A stretch of 10,572 nucleotides of DNA from positions 1 to 10,572 of the forward strand of contig DNNJ01000122.1 in NCBI GenBank assembly GCA_003487955.1, in the 5' to 3' direction. This DNA comes from Clostridiales bacterium (lineage in GTDB: Bacteria > Bacillota > Clostridia > Tissierellales > Sedimentibacteraceae). Both the position numbers and the translations under genes were made by a program. Shown here in pieces: positions 1-7,259 of the stretch (positions within the stretch are counted from its first letter, which is position 1; each line of letters begins with the position of its first letter). The notes below the pieces were generated by a model. That model was not told the DNA's origin and searched no databases. It was given only the letters and a program-made list of their open reading frames with translations.

Positions 1-92
1 TCTTCTATATCAATAATATATATTATTTAATTTAAACATATATGACGAGAAAAACGCCTAAGAATAATTTTATACAAAAATTAATTATTTGC

Positions 93-111
93 AATCACCC
101 TGAGGGTGATT
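93..111. repeat. Perfect 19-nt palindrome upstream of the pseudokinase gene
   Basis: AATCACCCT and its exact inverse AGGGTGATT flank a single central G. As DNA it could be an operator. As RNA it would form an 8-bp stem with a 3-nt loop. Only TTTAAATGG follows, so there is no T-run for a terminator. A looser inverted pair, AGAATAAT at 61-68 and ATTATTCT at 129-136, surrounds it. The palindrome is seen directly; any role is inference. Confidence 0.5.
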
Positions 112-149
112 TAAATGGATACGTCAAGATTATTCTAAATTTCGCAAAT

Positions 150-184
150 TTCGACAACATCTTCATTATTAATTGATATATAAT
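150..184 (+). promoter_or_regulatory. Possible Spo0A-activated promoter of the pseudokinase gene
   Basis: TTCGACAA at 150-157 is the inverse of TTGTCGAA, which matches the Spo0A box core. TATAAT lies at 179-184 with no good -35 hexamer 17 nt upstream. A start near 191 would put the box around -41 to -34, where Spo0A sits at activated sigma-A promoters such as spoIIG. The spacing fits that class, but a 7-mer like this is expected about once by chance in 10 kb. Confidence 0.3.
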
Positions 185-283
185 AATTGCGTTTGGGGCT
201 TTTTTGGATTTATTATTTTATTTTGAAAAGTCTACAAATTATTTATATTGATTTTTAATTTTACAAATGAAGGGGTGTTAATA

Positions 284-1153
284 TTGCAACAAGACAAAGT
301 AATTGTGCTGCCGTTTTTAAGTAACACAAATATCGAAAATGCAGCAAGCAAATTAAATTTAGCATTTAAGGATGCAGAGGAAAATTTTCCGGAAGACGAT
401 GATAATGATGTATATGTAGAATTTTCAAATGAATTAAAAAATCTTATTAGTAATATTCACGGAGAAAGTCAGCTTATTGAGCTTTTTGCACAAGATGAAA
501 AAATTCTTGACAAGAAGTATTTGACAGATGGAGTCAATTCAATAAAACAAAATTGTCTAAAATTAACAAAGACTATAAACAATATGATTGAACTCAGAAA
601 TTTTGAAAAGAAACAAACTTGCCTATTGGTCAACAATGCAAATATCGTCGAAATTATTGATAATATAGTCATTAACGTATCTACATATATCAAAGAAAGA
701 ATAATTTTTGATACCAATATTGAAGAAAAGTTTATGCCATTTGATATAAATAAGTTTCAAAAAGCAATATTAATTATCTTATCAATAGCAGTCAGGTATT
801 CAGATAAAAAGGGAATATTAGTGAATTTAAATGTCTTTGAAAATAATATCACTATTACTGTTTCTTTTAATAATAAAAACAGTGAATTAATAAATTTTAT
901 TAAGTATAAAATGGACAACCTTATGCCTGACAACTTAGATGAATTATCTATAAGTTTATATTTATGCAAGGCATTAATTGCTTTGCATGAAGGAAGCATT
1001 TCTGTCGTAGGAAATACACATGAAACAATTTTTACAATAGAGCTTCCATGCGAAAATACAGATTCAATCTACTATTTGTTCATGAACGTCATTAAAAATG
1101 AATATTTGGCAGAGCAAATACAAATAGAGTTTTCCGACTTATATGAAATATAA
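284..1153 (+). CDS. Soluble histidine-kinase-like protein lacking catalytic residues (pseudokinase)
   Basis: The 289-residue product has the order of a sensor kinase but no membrane segment. Residues 46-58 align with the dimerisation/phosphotransfer helix (usual form SHELKTPL), yet the acceptor His is Asn49 (FSNELKNL). Residues 150-255 resemble a HATPase_c fold. In the N-box (LSIAVRYSDKKG, 166-177) the Mg/ATP Asn is Ile, no DxGxG motif is seen, and the Gly of the GLGL lid is lost (LSISLYLCKALIALHEGSISV, 221-241). About 35 extra residues follow. It is therefore probably catalytically dead and may act as a scaffold or as a partner of another kinase or regulator. TTG at 284 is preferred because GAAGGGGTG ends 6 nt before it; an upstream in-frame TTG at 248 has no such site. 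It is visibly richer in A/T than its neighbours. The family-level call is moderately sure; its partner is unknown. Confidence 0.7.
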   Translation: MQQDKVIVLPFLSNTNIENAASKLNLAFKDAEENFPEDDDNDVYVEFSNELKNLISNIHGESQLIELFAQDEKILDKKYLTDGVNSIKQNCLKLTKTINNMIELRNFEKKQTCLLVNNANIVEIIDNIVINVSTYIKERIIFDTNIEEKFMPFDINKFQKAILIILSIAVRYSDKKGILVNLNVFENNITITVSFNNKNSELINFIKYKMDNLMPDNLDELSISLYLCKALIALHEGSISVVGNTHETIFTIELPCENTDSIYYLFMNVIKNEYLAEQIQIEFSDLYEI

Positions 1154-1200
1154 TACTGTAAAAAGTTTTCCGATATATAAATCTTAGACTGTTCTTATGA

Positions 1201-1229
1201 TTGATTTTTGTCGTATTATCTGATATATT
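1201..1229 (+). promoter_or_regulatory. Sigma-A promoter of xpt with a Spo0A-box-like spacer
   Basis: TTGATT (1201-1206) and TATATT (1224-1229) are 17 nt apart. TTTTTGTCGTA (1205-1215) runs from the -35 into the spacer and differs from the Spo0A consensus TTTGTCGAA by one base. The same TTTTTGTCG block followed by TGATA occurs in the cstA2 promoter. I saw no purine riboswitch in the short leader. Confidence 0.5.
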
Positions 1230-1253
1230 ATAAAAAAAAACGAAGAGGCAAAA

Positions 1254-1832
1254 ATGGACAGTTTAGAGAAAATGATAATTGAGCAGGGTGAAGTAAGAGA
1301 AGGAAATATTCTTAAGGTGGATAGCTTCCTGAATCACCAGATTAATCCCGAATTTTTATATCGGATGGGAGAGGAATTTTATAGGATTTTTAAAGATAAA
1401 GAAATTACAAAAATTTTGACAATTGAAGTAAGCGGAATAGCAGTTGCATTAATGGCAGCATTGATATTTAAAGTGCCTGTAGTTTTCGCAAAAAAAACAG
1501 TGAGTTTAAATTTGGATAAAGACATTTATGCAAGCAAGGTTTTTTCTTATACTAAAAATAAAGAATACAATATTATGATAAGCAAAAGATATCTTGACAG
1601 TAATGATAAGATTCTGATTATTGATGACTTTTTGGCTGAAGGAAACGCAATCAGGGGTTTAATAGATGTAGCACAAAAAAGCGGAGCCCAAATAATGGGT
1701 ATCGGCATCGCAATTGAAAAAGGATTCCAGCAGGGAGGAAAATTCCTTAGGGAGGAAGGATACAACCTTAAAAGCCTTGCAATAGTAGATGAATTAAAAC
1801 CCGGTAATATAAGGTTCAGAATTCAGGAATGA
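1254..1832 (+). CDS. xpt: Xanthine phosphoribosyltransferase
   Basis: The enzyme converts xanthine and PRPP to XMP and pyrophosphate in cytosolic purine salvage. The 192-residue length matches Bacillus Xpt (about 194). The PRPP-binding motif ILIIDDFLAEGNA lies at 120-132, with its two acidic residues at D124 and D125. The N-terminal substrate-region signature VDSFLNHQINP is at 22-32, ILTIEVSGIA at 54-63, and GIGIAIEKGFQ at 149-159, all close to the known family pattern. The ATG is chosen because GAAGAGG lies just upstream. The stop is 22 nt before the next gene, so the two are probably co-transcribed. In many Firmicutes xpt carries a guanine riboswitch and is followed by the xanthine permease gene pbuX. 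Neither is seen here, which suggests a different mode of control. Confidence 0.95.
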   Translation: MDSLEKMIIEQGEVREGNILKVDSFLNHQINPEFLYRMGEEFYRIFKDKEITKILTIEVSGIAVALMAALIFKVPVVFAKKTVSLNLDKDIYASKVFSYTKNKEYNIMISKRYLDSNDKILIIDDFLAEGNAIRGLIDVAQKSGAQIMGIGIAIEKGFQQGGKFLREEGYNLKSLAIVDELKPGNIRFRIQE

Positions 1833-1854
1833 GATTCTCGGTGAGGTGAGGGAA

Positions 1855-2643
1855 ATGCCTACAACTTATGCTCATTACACATTTGGCGAGAGGGTATTAA
1901 AAGAGTTAAGTGAAGAACTGAGGGAAGAGATAAAAAAGAATATTGAATTATTCCATATCGGATTGCACGGACCTGATATACTTTTTTATTACAAACCCTT
2001 AAGCTCAAATAAGATTAATAAACAAGGAAATGAAATTCACAAACAAAATGCAAATGTATTTTTTGAAAAAGCAAAAGAAATAATATTATGCGATGAAAAT
2101 GCTTTTGCCTATATTGCGGGATTTATCTGCCACTTTATGCTTGACAGCCAATGTCATCCATACATAAGAACTAAAGAAGATAAGTTCTCCCACAATGAAA
2201 TTGAAGCTGAATTTGACAGAGCAATAATGCTTAAGGATAATTTAAATCCAATAACATTTAAACCAACTTCACATATTGTCCCAAGCATTAAAAATGCAGA
2301 ATGTATTTCAAAGTTTTTTCTTGGAACTACACCGGAAGAAATACTTAGCTCATTGAGCTCAATGAAGTTTTATTTAAATTTGTTGGTAGCACCGGGAAAG
2401 TTTCAAAGAGCTTTATTAATAAGCGCACTGAAAATTTCAGGAAATGATAGTAAAATAGACCTTATAAAAAAATACTCACCCAATGAAAAGCTACGTGGAA
2501 TAAATGATGAGTTGATGAGATTATACGATGAAACAATAGAACCTGCGGCACTGTTGATTAAAGAGTATTTCAGCAGTCTTGGGGAAAAAGGCATAAATTC
2601 AAATGAAAAAGTTAATGAAAGGTTTGACAGAAATTTCGGATAA
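1855..2643 (+). CDS. Zinc-dependent phospholipase C family protein (cytosolic)
   Basis: The 262-residue protein matches the PF00882-type zinc-dependent phospholipase C fold. Likely metal ligands are H7, H38 and D41 (HGPD), the cluster H93/D97/H101 in HFMLDSQCHP, and H113 with E117 downstream. There is no signal peptide or membrane segment, unlike the secreted clostridial alpha-toxin and PlcB enzymes, so it is probably not a toxin. Its substrate is unknown. The opening MPTTYAHYTFG is the usual start of this family, and GAGGTGAG precedes the ATG at 1855. An in-frame GTG at 1846 would add three residues but would have a poorer ribosome site. It follows xpt by 22 nt and a hairpin terminator overlaps its stop codon, so the two probably form a short operon. 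No metabolic link between them is evident. Confidence 0.8.
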   Translation: MPTTYAHYTFGERVLKELSEELREEIKKNIELFHIGLHGPDILFYYKPLSSNKINKQGNEIHKQNANVFFEKAKEIILCDENAFAYIAGFICHFMLDSQCHPYIRTKEDKFSHNEIEAEFDRAIMLKDNLNPITFKPTSHIVPSIKNAECISKFFLGTTPEEILSSLSSMKFYLNLLVAPGKFQRALLISALKISGNDSKIDLIKKYSPNEKLRGINDELMRLYDETIEPAALLIKEYFSSLGEKGINSNEKVNERFDRNFG

Positions 2644-2669
2644 CTGCTTATAACAGCAGTTTTTCTTTT
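2642..2669 (+). terminator. Rho-independent terminator after the phospholipase-like gene
   Basis: AACTGCT (2642-2648) pairs with AGCAGTT (2655-2661) around a 6-nt loop. A T-rich tail TTTTTCTTTT (2660-2669) follows. The stem begins inside the TAA stop codon, so it ends the xpt operon with almost no 3' UTR. Confidence 0.8.
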
Positions 2670-2695
2670 GCTTGTAAAATCCTTAAATATATAAT
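2668..2695 (+). promoter_or_regulatory. Sigma-A promoter of the transporter/AmmeMemoRadiSam operon
   Basis: TTGCTT (2668-2673) and a consensus TATAAT (2690-2695) are separated by 16 nt, directly after the upstream terminator. This leaves a leader of roughly 35 nt before the transporter ATG. No other promoter is obvious before 6285, so all three downstream genes may depend on it. Confidence 0.5.
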
Positions 2696-2736
2696 AATAT
2701 TAATGGTAAGAGGAAACACAGACAGGGGTGGAGATT

Positions 2737-3990
2737 ATGGATAAATCTAAAGGAAAATTAACTAAGCAAGAAAGCTCATGGATTTTATATGATGTTGGTA
2801 ATTCAGCATTTATTCTGCTTATTTCAACAATAATACCTATTTATTTCAAAAATATTGCTACAATGGACGGTGTTACACCTGCCAACTCAACTGCTTACTG
2901 GGGATATGCCATGTCAACTTCAACGCTGATAGTGGCAATATTCGGTCCGATATTAGGAGCATTGGCAGACACCAAGGGATATAAAAAGCCATTGTTTACA
3001 TTGTTTTTAATGTTTGGTGTGATAGGGTGCGCAGCACTTTCGCTGCCTGTTTCATGGATAATTTTTTTATCGTTGTTTGTATTTGCGAGAGTAGGAATCT
3101 CTGGAAGTTTAATATTTTATGATGCGATGCTTCCTGATGTGACAATCGATGAAAGGATGGATTTATTGTCTTCACATGGTTATGCATGGGGTTATATAGG
3201 AAGCTGCATTCCTTTTACCGTCAGCCTTTTATTGATTTTGTCCGCAGATAAAATAGGAATAACTTCGGCTTTAGCAACGGGGATAGCTTTTATACTCAAT
3301 GCCTTGTGGTGGTTTTTAGTAAGTCTGCCGCTTCTTAAAAATTACAAGCAGCTCCATTACGTTGAAGTAGATAATGCTCCCGTGGCTAAAGCATTCCAAC
3401 GACTTGGAAGAACATTCAGGGATATAAAAAAACATAAGGAAATATTTATGTTTTTGCTTGCCTTTTTCTTTTATATAGACGGTGTACATACAATTATAGG
3501 AATGGCTACATCATACGGAAAGGATGTTGGAATAAGCGATAATAATTTATTGTTGGCACTTCTTTTAACTCAGGTGGTCGCTTTTCCCTTTGCAATAATT
3601 TTCGGAAAGCTGTCTAAAAGGTACAAAACGACAGACTTAATAAGTACCTGCATCATAGGTTATTTTTTAATAACACTATTTGCGCTCCAGCTTGATAAAA
3701 CCTGGGAGTTCTGGTTTTTGGCGGTCTGCGTAGCTGTTTTTCAGGGAGCTATTCAAGCTCTGTCCCGTTCATATTATGCAAAAATAATACCAAAGGAAAG
3801 CTCAAGCGAATACTTCGGCTTTTACGATATTTTCAGCAAAGGTGCTTCCTTTACCGGAACAACACTTATGGGAATTACGACACAAATTACGGGCAACTCA
3901 AAATTTGGTGTATTGACGATTTGTTTTATGTTTATAATAGGATATGTAGTATTTAAAAAGGCCGTAAAAATTAAGACTGTGTCATCCTGA
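2737..3990 (+). CDS. UMF1/Atg22-type MFS transporter
   Basis: The 417-residue integral membrane protein has about a dozen hydrophobic segments. The opening SWILYDVGNSAF (residues 14-25) is the signature of the UMF1/Atg22-like branch of the major facilitator superfamily, which includes yeast vacuolar amino-acid effluxers. A loop GALADTKGYKKP after the second helix fits the usual MFS loop motif. The bacterial substrate is not known. ATG 2737 is chosen because GGGGTGGAG precedes it. GTG 2728, which would add three residues, lies inside that ribosome site. The last codons and the TGA are formed by a dispersed repeat at 3980-4003. The next gene starts 24 nt downstream with no terminator between, which places the transporter in the AmmeMemoRadiSam operon and suggests that its substrate may be linked to that system. 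Confidence 0.85.
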   Translation: MDKSKGKLTKQESSWILYDVGNSAFILLISTIIPIYFKNIATMDGVTPANSTAYWGYAMSTSTLIVAIFGPILGALADTKGYKKPLFTLFLMFGVIGCAALSLPVSWIIFLSLFVFARVGISGSLIFYDAMLPDVTIDERMDLLSSHGYAWGYIGSCIPFTVSLLLILSADKIGITSALATGIAFILNALWWFLVSLPLLKNYKQLHYVEVDNAPVAKAFQRLGRTFRDIKKHKEIFMFLLAFFFYIDGVHTIIGMATSYGKDVGISDNNLLLALLLTQVVAFPFAIIFGKLSKRYKTTDLISTCIIGYFLITLFALQLDKTWEFWFLAVCVAVFQGAIQALSRSYYAKIIPKESSSEYFGFYDIFSKGASFTGTTLMGITTQITGNSKFGVLTICFMFIIGYVVFKKAVKIKTVSS

Positions 3991-4003
3991 GCGTAGCGAA
4001 GAA
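3980..4003. repeat. Dispersed short repeat spanning a stop codon
   Basis: The segment TGTCATCCTGAGCGTAGCGA and the four bases after it match a short sequence (GTCATTCTGAGCGNAGCGAAGAATC-like) that I recall recurring in many unrelated bacterial genomes. Here it encodes the last codons and the TGA of the transporter gene and fills the gap before the next gene's GAAAGGAG ribosome site. The identity rests on recall, not on a search. Confidence 0.55.
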
Positions 4004-4014
4004 AGGAGAAAATT

Positions 4015-5403
4015 ATGGCAATTGTGAATAATTTTATAGTTCCGCATCCTCCATTGATAATTCCGGAAATAGGAAGAGGAGAAGAAAGAAAAATACAGAA
4101 AACCATAGATGCATACCACAGTATTGCAAAACAAATATCTGAAATTAAGCCTGACACAATAATTATAACAACTCCCCATTCGATAATGTATTCAGACTAT
4201 ATACATATTTCACCGGGGAAGGGGGCAAAGGGCAGCTTCCGAGAATTTGGGCACCGTGATGTTGCAATGGAAGCAGAATATGATGTTGAGTTAATTGGTG
4301 ATATTTTAAAGGAAGCAGAAAAAGAGGGAGTTTCTGCCGGAACTTTGGGTGAGAAAAACAGCTCACTTGACCACGGCGTTATGGTACCTCTTTATTTTGT
4401 TAACAAATACTACAATGATTATAAGTTAGTGCGCATATCCATTTCAGGACTGTCTTATTTGGAGCATTATAAATTTGGAAAATGCATAAAAAGGGCAGCC
4501 GAGACTGCGCGCAATAAAAAAATTGTGTTTATAGGAAGCGGGGATTTGTCCCATATGCTTAAAGAAACCGGTCCTTACGGTTTCAGAGAAGAAGGCCCCG
4601 TATTTGACAGGGAAGTAACCAAGGCAATGGAGACGGGAAACTTCTTGGAGTTTCTTAAATTTGACGAAGGTTTCTGTGAATCTGCTGCAGAGTGCGGACT
4701 CCGCTCCTTTATAATAATGGCAGGCGCATTGGACGGGAAAGAATTAAGCTCAAAGCTACTGTCTTATGAAGGCCCTTTCGGAGTAGGCTATGCAGTTGCA
4801 GAATTTAAGGTCTTAGGAGATAGTGAAGGGCGGCGGTTTGATGAAATATATGTAAACAGTGAAATGGACAGGATTGAATCATTAAAGCAAGAAGAAGATG
4901 AATATGTGAGGCTTGCACGCCAAACATTGGAAAGCTACGTTATTAACCGAAAAGTAATAAAAAAACCTGATAATTTGAGCCCTGAACTTATTAAAACCAA
5001 AGCCGGAGTATTTGTATCTTTGAAATTGGACGGCAGTCTGCGAGGCTGCATAGGAACCATTTCTCCCACAACCTCAAGCATAGCAGATGAAATCATCCGA
5101 AATGCAATAAGTGCAGGTGTGGAAGACCCAAGGTTTCCCCCTGTTTCCGAAGATGAACTTTCAAGACTTGAATACAGTGTTGATGTGCTTGGTGAAGCAG
5201 AAAAAATTGAATCAATAGATGGGCTCAATCCTGAAAGATACGGTGTCATAGTTACAAGGGGACATAGAAGGGGATTGCTTTTACCGAATTTGGAGGGAGT
5301 TGACACAGCTGAAGAACAAGTATCCATTGCTTTAAGAAAAGCCGATATTTCACCGTCAGAAAACTATCAGTTAGAAAGATTTGAGGTGGTAAGGCACAAA
5401 TGA
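4015..5403 (+). CDS. amrA: AmmeMemoRadiSam proteins B and A fused: LigB/Memo-like domain plus AMMECR1 domain
   Basis: The 462-residue cytosolic fusion has an N-terminal LigB/Memo-like domain (about 1-265), related to class III extradiol dioxygenases. Its candidate metal or active-site residues are H11 (VPHPPL), H55 (TTPHS), H120 (LDHG), H180 (GSGDLSH) and E263. The C-terminal AMMECR1 domain (about 292-460) carries its hallmark LRGCIG at 342-347 and DPRFPPVSEDEL at 371-382. The charged stretch at 265-295 looks like a linker. In many bacteria A and B are separate proteins, and fusion supports direct contact between them. The start is set by GAAAGGAG 7 nt before the ATG. The stop overlaps the ATG of the radical SAM gene by 4 nt, indicating translational coupling. 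The family is certain, but its biochemical function is not established. Confidence 0.9.
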   Translation: MAIVNNFIVPHPPLIIPEIGRGEERKIQKTIDAYHSIAKQISEIKPDTIIITTPHSIMYSDYIHISPGKGAKGSFREFGHRDVAMEAEYDVELIGDILKEAEKEGVSAGTLGEKNSSLDHGVMVPLYFVNKYYNDYKLVRISISGLSYLEHYKFGKCIKRAAETARNKKIVFIGSGDLSHMLKETGPYGFREEGPVFDREVTKAMETGNFLEFLKFDEGFCESAAECGLRSFIIMAGALDGKELSSKLLSYEGPFGVGYAVAEFKVLGDSEGRRFDEIYVNSEMDRIESLKQEEDEYVRLARQTLESYVINRKVIKKPDNLSPELIKTKAGVFVSLKLDGSLRGCIGTISPTTSSIADEIIRNAISAGVEDPRFPPVSEDELSRLEYSVDVLGEAEKIESIDGLNPERYGVIVTRGHRRGLLLPNLEGVDTAEEQVSIALRKADISPSENYQLERFEVVRHK

Positions 5404-6230
5404 ACAAAACAATTTGCAATATATGTCCGCATCACTGCAATTTAAAAGAAGGTCAAACAGGTTTATGCAAAGCAAGAAAAAATATTAACGGTGAAATTAC
5501 CGCAATTAATTACGGTCAGTTAACGGCTGTTGCTCTTGACCCTATTGAAAAAAAGCCTTTGAACAGGTTTTATCCCAAAAGCTGTATTTTGTCGGTTGGA
5601 AGCTTCGGGTGCAATTTAAAATGTTCATTTTGTCAGAATCATCATATATCCATGGCATCTGAAAATGAAATGAGGATTCAATTTGTAAAACCTGAAGAAT
5701 TGATAAATATAGCATTGGACTTAAAAGACAAAAGAAATATAGGCATAGCATATACCTACAACGAGCCCTTGGTTGGATATGAATATGTTAGAGACTGCGC
5801 CAAATTGGCACGGGATAAGGATTTAAAGAATGTGGTTGTAACAAACGGGTGTTTTTGCACGCAGCCAATGAAGGAATTATTGCCCTTTATTGATGCTTTA
5901 AACATTGACTTAAAAGGATTTACCCGTGAATTTTACAAGAAAATTGGCGGGGACTTAGACACTGTTAAAAGTTTTATTAAACTTGCTGCAGAATACTGCC
6001 ATGTTGAAGTAACAACTCTTATAATCCCCGGCGAAAATGATACAGAAGATGAAATAAGGGAGCTTTCGGAATTTCTATTCTCAGTAGATCCTGAAATGCC
6101 TATTCATATATCAAGATTTTTTCCTTGCTATAAAATGCAGGATAAAAGACCAACAGATGTGAAAAAGGTTTATGAGCTTGCAAATATAGCGAGAGAAAAA
6201 CTCAAATATGTATATGAAGGGAACTGCTAA
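5400..6230 (+). CDS. amrS: AmmeMemoRadiSam system radical SAM enzyme
   Basis: The 276-residue enzyme carries the radical SAM CxxxCxxC motif as C71-C75-C78 (GCNLKCSFC), which binds the [4Fe-4S] cluster that cleaves S-adenosylmethionine. An N-terminal Cys group, C6-C9-C13 and C23 (CNICPHHCNLKEGQTGLC), is typical of this subfamily and may bind another metal or cluster. DPIEKKPLNRFYP (48-60) and YTYNEPLVGYEY (118-129) are further family landmarks. It ends at KYVYEGNC. Longer relatives (about 330 residues) continue with a Cys-rich tail. I believe short forms ending this way exist, so I treat it as intact. It is coupled to the fusion gene by an ATGA overlap. Its substrate, perhaps the partner protein, is unknown. 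The unexplained 20-nt element follows the stop at once. Confidence 0.9.
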   Translation: MNKTICNICPHHCNLKEGQTGLCKARKNINGEITAINYGQLTAVALDPIEKKPLNRFYPKSCILSVGSFGCNLKCSFCQNHHISMASENEMRIQFVKPEELINIALDLKDKRNIGIAYTYNEPLVGYEYVRDCAKLARDKDLKNVVVTNGCFCTQPMKELLPFIDALNIDLKGFTREFYKKIGGDLDTVKSFIKLAAEYCHVEVTTLIIPGENDTEDEIRELSEFLFSVDPEMPIHISRFFPCYKMQDKRPTDVKKVYELANIAREKLKYVYEGNC

Positions 6231-6251
6231 AGATGCCCTAACCCTATTTTT
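6231..6251 (+). repeat. Stop-associated 20-nt element, copy 1
   Basis: GATGCCCTAACCCTATTTTT begins at 6232, two bases after the TAA of the radical SAM gene. It is followed by more T-runs and a weak AGTC/GACT pair (6254-6257 and 6266-6269), not a normal terminator hairpin. The same element follows both cstA genes. Confidence 0.75.
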
Positions 6252-6284
6252 CTAGTCTTTTTTTTGACTGCGTTCAATTTTTTA

Positions 6285-6313
6285 TTGCTAAAATAGCCAT
6301 ATTTACATATAAT
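6285..6313 (+). promoter_or_regulatory. Sigma-A promoter of the DUF368 gene
   Basis: TTGCTA (6285-6290) and a consensus TATAAT (6308-6313) are spaced by 17 nt, giving a leader of roughly 27 nt before the ATG. The gene is thus probably transcribed independently of the radical SAM operon. Confidence 0.6.
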
Positions 6314-6346
6314 TAAACAAGAATATATTTACTCAAGGTGTGTGAG

Positions 6347-7159
6347 ATGAATTTTACGTCGGGATTTTTAAAGGGTTTGGCATTAGGTGTTGCGGCTATC
6401 GCCCCCGGAGTCAGCGGGGGAGCATTGGCTGTAATATTCGGTTTGTACGATAAAATAACATATTTTATTGCACATTTTACTAAGAATTTTAAAGAGAATG
6501 TACTGTACTTCATGCCTGTTGGCGTTGGGGGAGTTGTTGGTGTTTTAATTTTCAGCAGAATTATTGAATACCTGTTCCATTTTCACGAAGTCGAAGTAAA
6601 ATATGCTTTCATAGGATTGATGTTTGGCACCATACCTTTGGTAGTGCAGGAAGCAAATAAAAAAGGTTATAAACAAAAATATTTAATACCTTTTATAATA
6701 ACCCTAAGCATTACTTTAGCTGCTGCATATTTTGAAAACAATGCAGTAAATATTATAATAGACGCAGGCACCGCTCCGCTGAACCTGATAATATATGGCA
6801 TCATAATCGGATTTGGAACAATTATACCCGGTGTCAGTTCATCAATATTACTTATGTATATGGGTGCTTATGAAATAGTAATAAGTGCAATTTCCAACAT
6901 TCAAATATTTATGCTTTTTTTTCTCGGTGCAGGCTTTGTGTTTAGTATATTGTTATTTGCAAAAATAATATGCATGCTTTTTGAAAGGGCATACGGAATT
7001 ACATACTATGCAATATTAGGTCTCGTTTTAGGCTCCGTTATTTCCATATTTCCCGGTTTTCATTTGAATTTGGATTATTTATTAAACGTGATAATACTGT
7101 TTGCATGCTGTTTATTATCATATTCATTGTCAACGATTAAAAAAGGGAAGGCTAAATGA
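6347..7159 (+). CDS. popT: DUF368 membrane protein, PopT-type undecaprenyl-phosphate translocase
   Basis: The 270-residue membrane protein has about eight hydrophobic segments. It carries the DUF368 signature APGVSGG (residues 19-25) and a second version, IPGVSSS (160-166), one in each half. This indicates an internal duplication of the kind found in transporters with re-entrant hairpins. DUF368 proteins such as PopT were shown to return undecaprenyl phosphate across the membrane for cell-wall polymer synthesis. Assigning this one to that role is by family. AAGGTG at 6335-6340 lies 6 nt before ATG 6347. An in-frame GTG at 6338 overlaps that site and is less likely. The gene has its own promoter. 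The next gene starts over 200 nt downstream behind a separate promoter, so it is probably monocistronic, although I see no terminator after it. Confidence 0.85.
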   Translation: MNFTSGFLKGLALGVAAIAPGVSGGALAVIFGLYDKITYFIAHFTKNFKENVLYFMPVGVGGVVGVLIFSRIIEYLFHFHEVEVKYAFIGLMFGTIPLVVQEANKKGYKQKYLIPFIITLSITLAAAYFENNAVNIIIDAGTAPLNLIIYGIIIGFGTIIPGVSSSILLMYMGAYEIVISAISNIQIFMLFFLGAGFVFSILLFAKIICMLFERAYGITYYAILGLVLGSVISIFPGFHLNLDYLLNVIILFACCLLSYSLSTIKKGKAK

Positions 7160-7217
7160 TGGTGAAAATTGTTACAAAAACTTATCATTGAAAAATAAAC
7201 AATATTTGTGTACGAAC

Positions 7218-7246
7218 TTGACTGAATAACAGCTTAGTGATACAAT
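7218..7246 (+). promoter_or_regulatory. Strong sigma-A promoter of cstA1
   Basis: TTGACT (7218-7223) and TACAAT (7241-7246) have an ideal 17-nt spacer, and TGA precedes the -10. Transcription would start near 7253, giving a leader of about 130 nt before the ATG. That leader holds a stray Shine-Dalgarno-like block and a tandem repeat. Confidence 0.7.
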
Positions 7247-7259
7247 TAAAGAGTAATAA

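Noticed and set aside
1128..1173. Direct repeat AGTTTTCCGA at the end of the pseudokinase gene
   Set aside because: Two 10-nt copies 36 nt apart in A/T-rich DNA, with no palindrome or promoter overlap, are probably chance.
1154..1253. Purine riboswitch before xpt
   Set aside because: Guanine riboswitches often precede xpt, but only 100 nt separate the genes and I cannot find the conserved P1-P3 core or a terminator hairpin.
1855..2643. Secreted phospholipase C toxin
   Set aside because: The zinc-ligand pattern fits the fold, but there is no signal peptide and no C-terminal membrane-binding domain, so it is more likely a cytosolic relative.
3822..4157. Reverse-strand frame across the transporter/fusion junction
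   Set aside because: It arises opposite two real genes and the dispersed repeat, which typically reads FLRYAQDD in reverse. It shows no domain.
4935..5327. 130-residue reverse-strand open frame inside the AMMECR1 domain
   Set aside because: It is Ser-rich, lies opposite a conserved domain and lacks a ribosome site, so it is a shadow of the real gene.
5400..6230. Truncation of the radical SAM gene by the 20-nt element
   Set aside because: The protein is shorter than 330-residue relatives, but the core is complete and the KYVYEGNC ending looks like a natural short form. The element starts after the stop.
6235..6246. Telomere-like CCCTAA repeat
   Set aside because: CCCTAACCCTA resembles two telomeric hexamers, but this is a bacterial chromosome segment and the unit is not extended.
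6231..6290. Terminator after the radical SAM gene
   Set aside because: There are many T-runs, but the only nearby pairing is a 4-bp AGTC/GACT with an all-T loop, too weak to call.
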